From NCBI GenBank assembly GCA_945862385.1, contig CAMAXV010000008.1, forward strand, positions 1 to 64,000: a stretch of 64,000 bases of DNA, in the 5' to 3' direction. The notes beneath the pieces were generated by a model. That model saw nothing but the letters and a program-made list of their open reading frames with translations, made no database searches and was not told the origin of the DNA. Origin of the DNA: Chitinophaga pinensis. Lineage in GTDB: Bacteria > Bacteroidota > Bacteroidia > Chitinophagales > Chitinophagaceae. Positions 61,292-64,000 of this stretch are shown here, piece by piece. Position 1 is the first letter of the stretch. Each line of letters begins with the position of its first letter. Both the position numbers and the translations under genes were made by a program.

Positions 61292-64000
61292 ATGTTACCG
61301 CAACGTCTTAAGTACGCTTTTTTCTCTTTTATTTTTCTTTGTAGTTCACAGCTTTCAGCTCAGCACTTGCTTGAAGTGCCGGGAAAGTCAATGTTTTCTG
61401 CAGTCAATCCGGATGGCATTTCTGTGTTACCCAGTGGCAGGTTTGTAAAACCTGCAGGAAAGGTTACCCGCATCACGCATGACCCGTTTGGCCTAACTGT
61501 TTCTCCCGATGGAAAGCGGGCTGTAAGTCTGCATAATGGCGTGCTTACGATATTCCACCTGGATGCTGACCGGGTTGTGCGTGTACCTGATTATGCCAAT
61601 ACTACTGCATCACCCTTTACAAAAGGATCCCTCCTCGGTGCCTCTTTTTACAAAGACAGCAGAACTGTTTTCCTGAGTGGCGGTGATGCAGGAACAGTCA
61701 TCGCTTTTGATACAGACAGCCTGCGTATCGTCAACACCTACACACTTGATGGCAAATCAGGTAACCTACTTTTTCAGGATAGTTTCACTTCAGACCTGAT
61801 TTACCTCTCTTCATCCAACGAAATAATTGTACTTGATCAGGCTAACTACAGGCTGGTCAGGATTGATGCCACTACCCGTTCTATACTGGCCTCCATTCCA
61901 GTTGGAAGACTGCCGTTTGGGCTTGCCATCAGCGAGGATAACAAAACGGCAGTTGTTGCCAATGTTGGCATGTATGCATATCCGCTTGTACAGGGAATGA
62001 CACCTGGTAATTACGACAGCATGGTTATTAACCATCATCCATTCGGACATAATACAATGGAATCAAGAAATGGCACTGTTGTTGACGGAAAAATTATCCC
62101 GGGTGTTGGTGATCCCAATGTTGATGAGTCCATGAGTGTTTTCACCATCGATCTCTCAACAAACACAGTAACTTCAAAGTTGAAAACAGGCTACAAGGTT
62201 GGGGACATGGTTGAGGATGCCGAAGTTATCGGTGGATCCAGTCCTAACAGCATTGCTATCCACAGCAACCTGGCGTATGTGACCAATGCTACAAACGACA
62301 ATATCGCAGTCATCGATTATGCGCAGGGCAAAATCACCAGGCATATTCCTATTAAAGTTGATGCCCGGCTGGATAAGTACAGAGGCCTGCTTCCTTTTGG
62401 CATAACCATTTCAAAAGATGGCTCCCGACTTTTTGTTGCCCTTTTAGGCTTTAATGCGGTGGCCGTTATCGATACAAAAACAGATGCTACAGTTGGACTC
62501 ATACCTGCAGGATGGGGACCAACAAGGGTTAAGCTATCACCAAACGAAAAAGAAATGTATATCATCAGCTGCCGTGGACTCGGAGCTGGTCCCAATGGCG
62601 GTAAAGATTTTAAAACACCAGAACAGGGATCCTATGTTGGGGATATCCAGCTGGCTACATTTCAACGCCTGGCAGTACCTGATCAGCAGGCACTTGCAGT
62701 GTTTACCAAAGAGGTACTCGATTACACTTATCAGGTTGTGCCTTTTAAAAAGTCGAATAATCCATTGCCGGCATTCCCCGGTGAGAAAGCTACGCCCATC
62801 AAACATGTGGTTTATATCACCAAGGAAAACCGTACTTATGATGAAGTATTCGGACAAATGGAGGGCGGAAAGGGAGATGCTACCCTTGCGAGATTTGGTT
62901 TGAATGCAGAGGTAACAGGTAAAGCCAAAGTGAACGTCAATGGAAAAAATAACACAAAAGATACCTTATACTACGCTGGAGTCAAAGTGACGCCTAATCA
63001 CCACAAAGCAGCCAGAGAGTTCGCATTTTCGGATAATTTTTACTGCGACAGTGATGCATCGATTCACGGACATCACTGGATGATGGGCGTCATTCCCAAC
63101 GAATGGGTGGAAACCAATTCCAATACCAGTAAAACAGCTAAATTCTTTTCAAATGCTCCCGGCAGAAGGTTCCCTGGTTCTACGGGCAGTATGGATCCGG
63201 AAGATTTTGCCGAAACAGGCGGATTATGGGAAGCATTGGAACGCAAAGATGTTTCGTTTTACAATTTCGGCGAAGCCAATGAAACAGCACACGTAAGGGA
63301 AGAATGGAATGATACGGCAACCGGCGCTGCACATGGCGTCATGGTGCCCATGCAGGATGCACTTTTCCGCAGAACCAGCCGCAACTATGCGGGATACAAT
63401 ACCAATATCCCTGACCAGTTCAGGATGAATCAGTTTGAATCGGAGTTTACAAAAATGTGGCTCAGTGGTAAAGAGAAAATGCCGGCACTGGTGACTGTTC
63501 AGATTCCCAATGACCATACAGCATCTCCAAGACCTCAGGATGGATATCCTTACACAAGTAGTTATGTGGCGGATAATGACCTGGCTGTAGGGCGAATCTT
63601 GCATTTTCTTTCCAGAACTCCTTATTGGAAAAATATGCTTGTGGTCATCACCGAAGACGATCCTCAGGGTGGTGTTGACCATGTGGATGCACACAGGAGT
63701 ATCCTGATGCTGGCTGGTCCGTATGTGAAGCGCAATTATGTCTCGCATACGCATGCCAATTTTGGTTCCATCCTCAAAATGATTTACAATATTCTGGGCG
63801 TGCCTTATGTCAATCAGTATGATGTAACTGCGTCTGGATTGAGTGATTTTTTCACTCCTAAACCCAATTATAAGCCCTATACACTGGAACTGTCAGACAA
63901 GCGTGTTTTTGATCCATCTCAGGCCATGAAAAAATACAAGCGTGATATTGACTGGCGGAAAATCATGCAGGGTCCTGCTATGGATGATGAAGCGGAACAG
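61292..64000 (+). CDS. YncE-like beta-propeller fused to phosphoesterase (alkaline phosphatase superfamily), 3' end outside the window
   Basis: The frame opens at ATG 61292 and stays open to the window edge, 903 codons. It has a signal peptide (MLPQRLKYAFFSFIFLCSSQLSA in parts), a YncE/SMP-30-like seven-bladed propeller (about 30-490; blades with SPDGKRAVSLHNG and SKDGSRLFVALLG) and a phosphoesterase domain with VVYITKENRTYDEVFG (metal-binding core), DSDASIHGHHWMMG and ITEDDPQGGVDHVDAHRS (metal ligands). It is probably periplasmic or secreted, acting on phosphate esters, and follows the SusC/SusD operon. Confidence 0.88.
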   Translation, partial: MLPQRLKYAFFSFIFLCSSQLSAQHLLEVPGKSMFSAVNPDGISVLPSGRFVKPAGKVTRITHDPFGLTVSPDGKRAVSLHNGVLTIFHLDADRVVRVPDYANTTASPFTKGSLLGASFYKDSRTVFLSGGDAGTVIAFDTDSLRIVNTYTLDGKSGNLLFQDSFTSDLIYLSSSNEIIVLDQANYRLVRIDATTRSILASIPVGRLPFGLAISEDNKTAVVANVGMYAYPLVQGMTPGNYDSMVINHHPFGHNTMESRNGTVVDGKIIPGVGDPNVDESMSVFTIDLSTNTVTSKLKTGYKVGDMVEDAEVIGGSSPNSIAIHSNLAYVTNATNDNIAVIDYAQGKITRHIPIKVDARLDKYRGLLPFGITISKDGSRLFVALLGFNAVAVIDTKTDATVGLIPAGWGPTRVKLSPNEKEMYIISCRGLGAGPNGGKDFKTPEQGSYVGDIQLATFQRLAVPDQQALAVFTKEVLDYTYQVVPFKKSNNPLPAFPGEKATPIKHVVYITKENRTYDEVFGQMEGGKGDATLARFGLNAEVTGKAKVNVNGKNNTKDTLYYAGVKVTPNHHKAAREFAFSDNFYCDSDASIHGHHWMMGVIPNEWVETNSNTSKTAKFFSNAPGRRFPGSTGSMDPEDFAETGGLWEALERKDVSFYNFGEANETAHVREEWNDTATGAAHGVMVPMQDALFRRTSRNYAGYNTNIPDQFRMNQFESEFTKMWLSGKEKMPALVTVQIPNDHTASPRPQDGYPYTSSYVADNDLAVGRILHFLSRTPYWKNMLVVITEDDPQGGVDHVDAHRSILMLAGPYVKRNYVSHTHANFGSILKMIYNILGVPYVNQYDVTASGLSDFFTPKPNYKPYTLELSDKRVFDPSQAMKKYKRDIDWRKIMQGPAMDDEAEQ

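Overview
The window looks like a chromosomal segment of a Bacteroidota bacterium, most likely near the family Chitinophagaceae (inference). Signs are a SusC/SusD pair, type IX secretion (T9SS) C-terminal sorting domains, several SPase II lipoproteins, promoters of the TTG-N19-TAnnTTTG type, few Shine-Dalgarno sequences, the pheT/coiled-coil/zapA/rny order and a DUF3871 remnant. Base composition is intermediate in the core and clearly more AT-rich at about 33-39.5 kb.

Layout. 1-5.6 kb (minus strand): rplS, rny, zapA, a ZapB-like coiled-coil gene and pheT, with one small gene on the other strand between the coiled-coil gene and zapA. 5.8-8.1 kb (plus): dnaB and rsmE. 8.2-16.1 kb (minus): a TerC-type membrane protein, pyrD and a TetR-TolC-adaptor-RND efflux operon whose regulator has a perfect 21-bp palindrome over its own promoter. 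16.3-20.9 kb (plus): thiolase, a TonB-dependent receptor with a partner lipoprotein behind an operator of four phased TTGCAA hexamers, and a DUF2721 protein. 20.9-27.6 kb (minus): an ABC exporter, a NatAB-like ABC pair, a four-helix-bundle gene held between inverted arrays of a short repeat, an FAD oxidoreductase and a DUF3127 protein. 27.6-31.2 kb (plus): a 5'-nucleotidase split over two coupled genes, dnaA, tRNA-Ser(GCT) and tRNA-Pro(TGG).

31.2-39.5 kb is a genomic island. Its right edge is a 52-bp exact copy of the 3' end of tRNA-Pro, followed by a diverged copy of the tRNA terminator. It carries an Rpn-type nuclease and a truncated second copy, two tandem LamG stalk lipoproteins, a deleted DUF3871 gene with a 3 x 24-bp repeat, an Mrr-like restriction endonuclease, a YbjQ-domain/zinc-ribbon fusion and a small unknown gene. 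No integrase is visible.

39.5-49 kb: a membrane methyltransferase, an esterase, a metalloprotease-like lipoprotein, a ferritin-like acyl-ACP desaturase, a frameshifted T9SS cargo protein, a DEAD-box helicase and an N-terminally truncated Fic gene. 49-64 kb: a secreted S8 protease, an M28 peptidase, a proline-iminopeptidase-like lipoprotein, a SusC/SusD pair and the start of a YncE-propeller/phosphoesterase protein. Three peptidases beside a RagAB-like pair suggest protein or peptide use.

The most unusual structure is a dispersed hairpin element built from a 14-bp unit, AGTTGAGAGA(A/G)TTA, and its reverse complement. It occurs three times: at 25.1-25.6 kb with a four-helix-bundle gene in the loop, at 32.3 kb as a minimal empty copy, and at 55.0-55.2 kb as a long empty copy.
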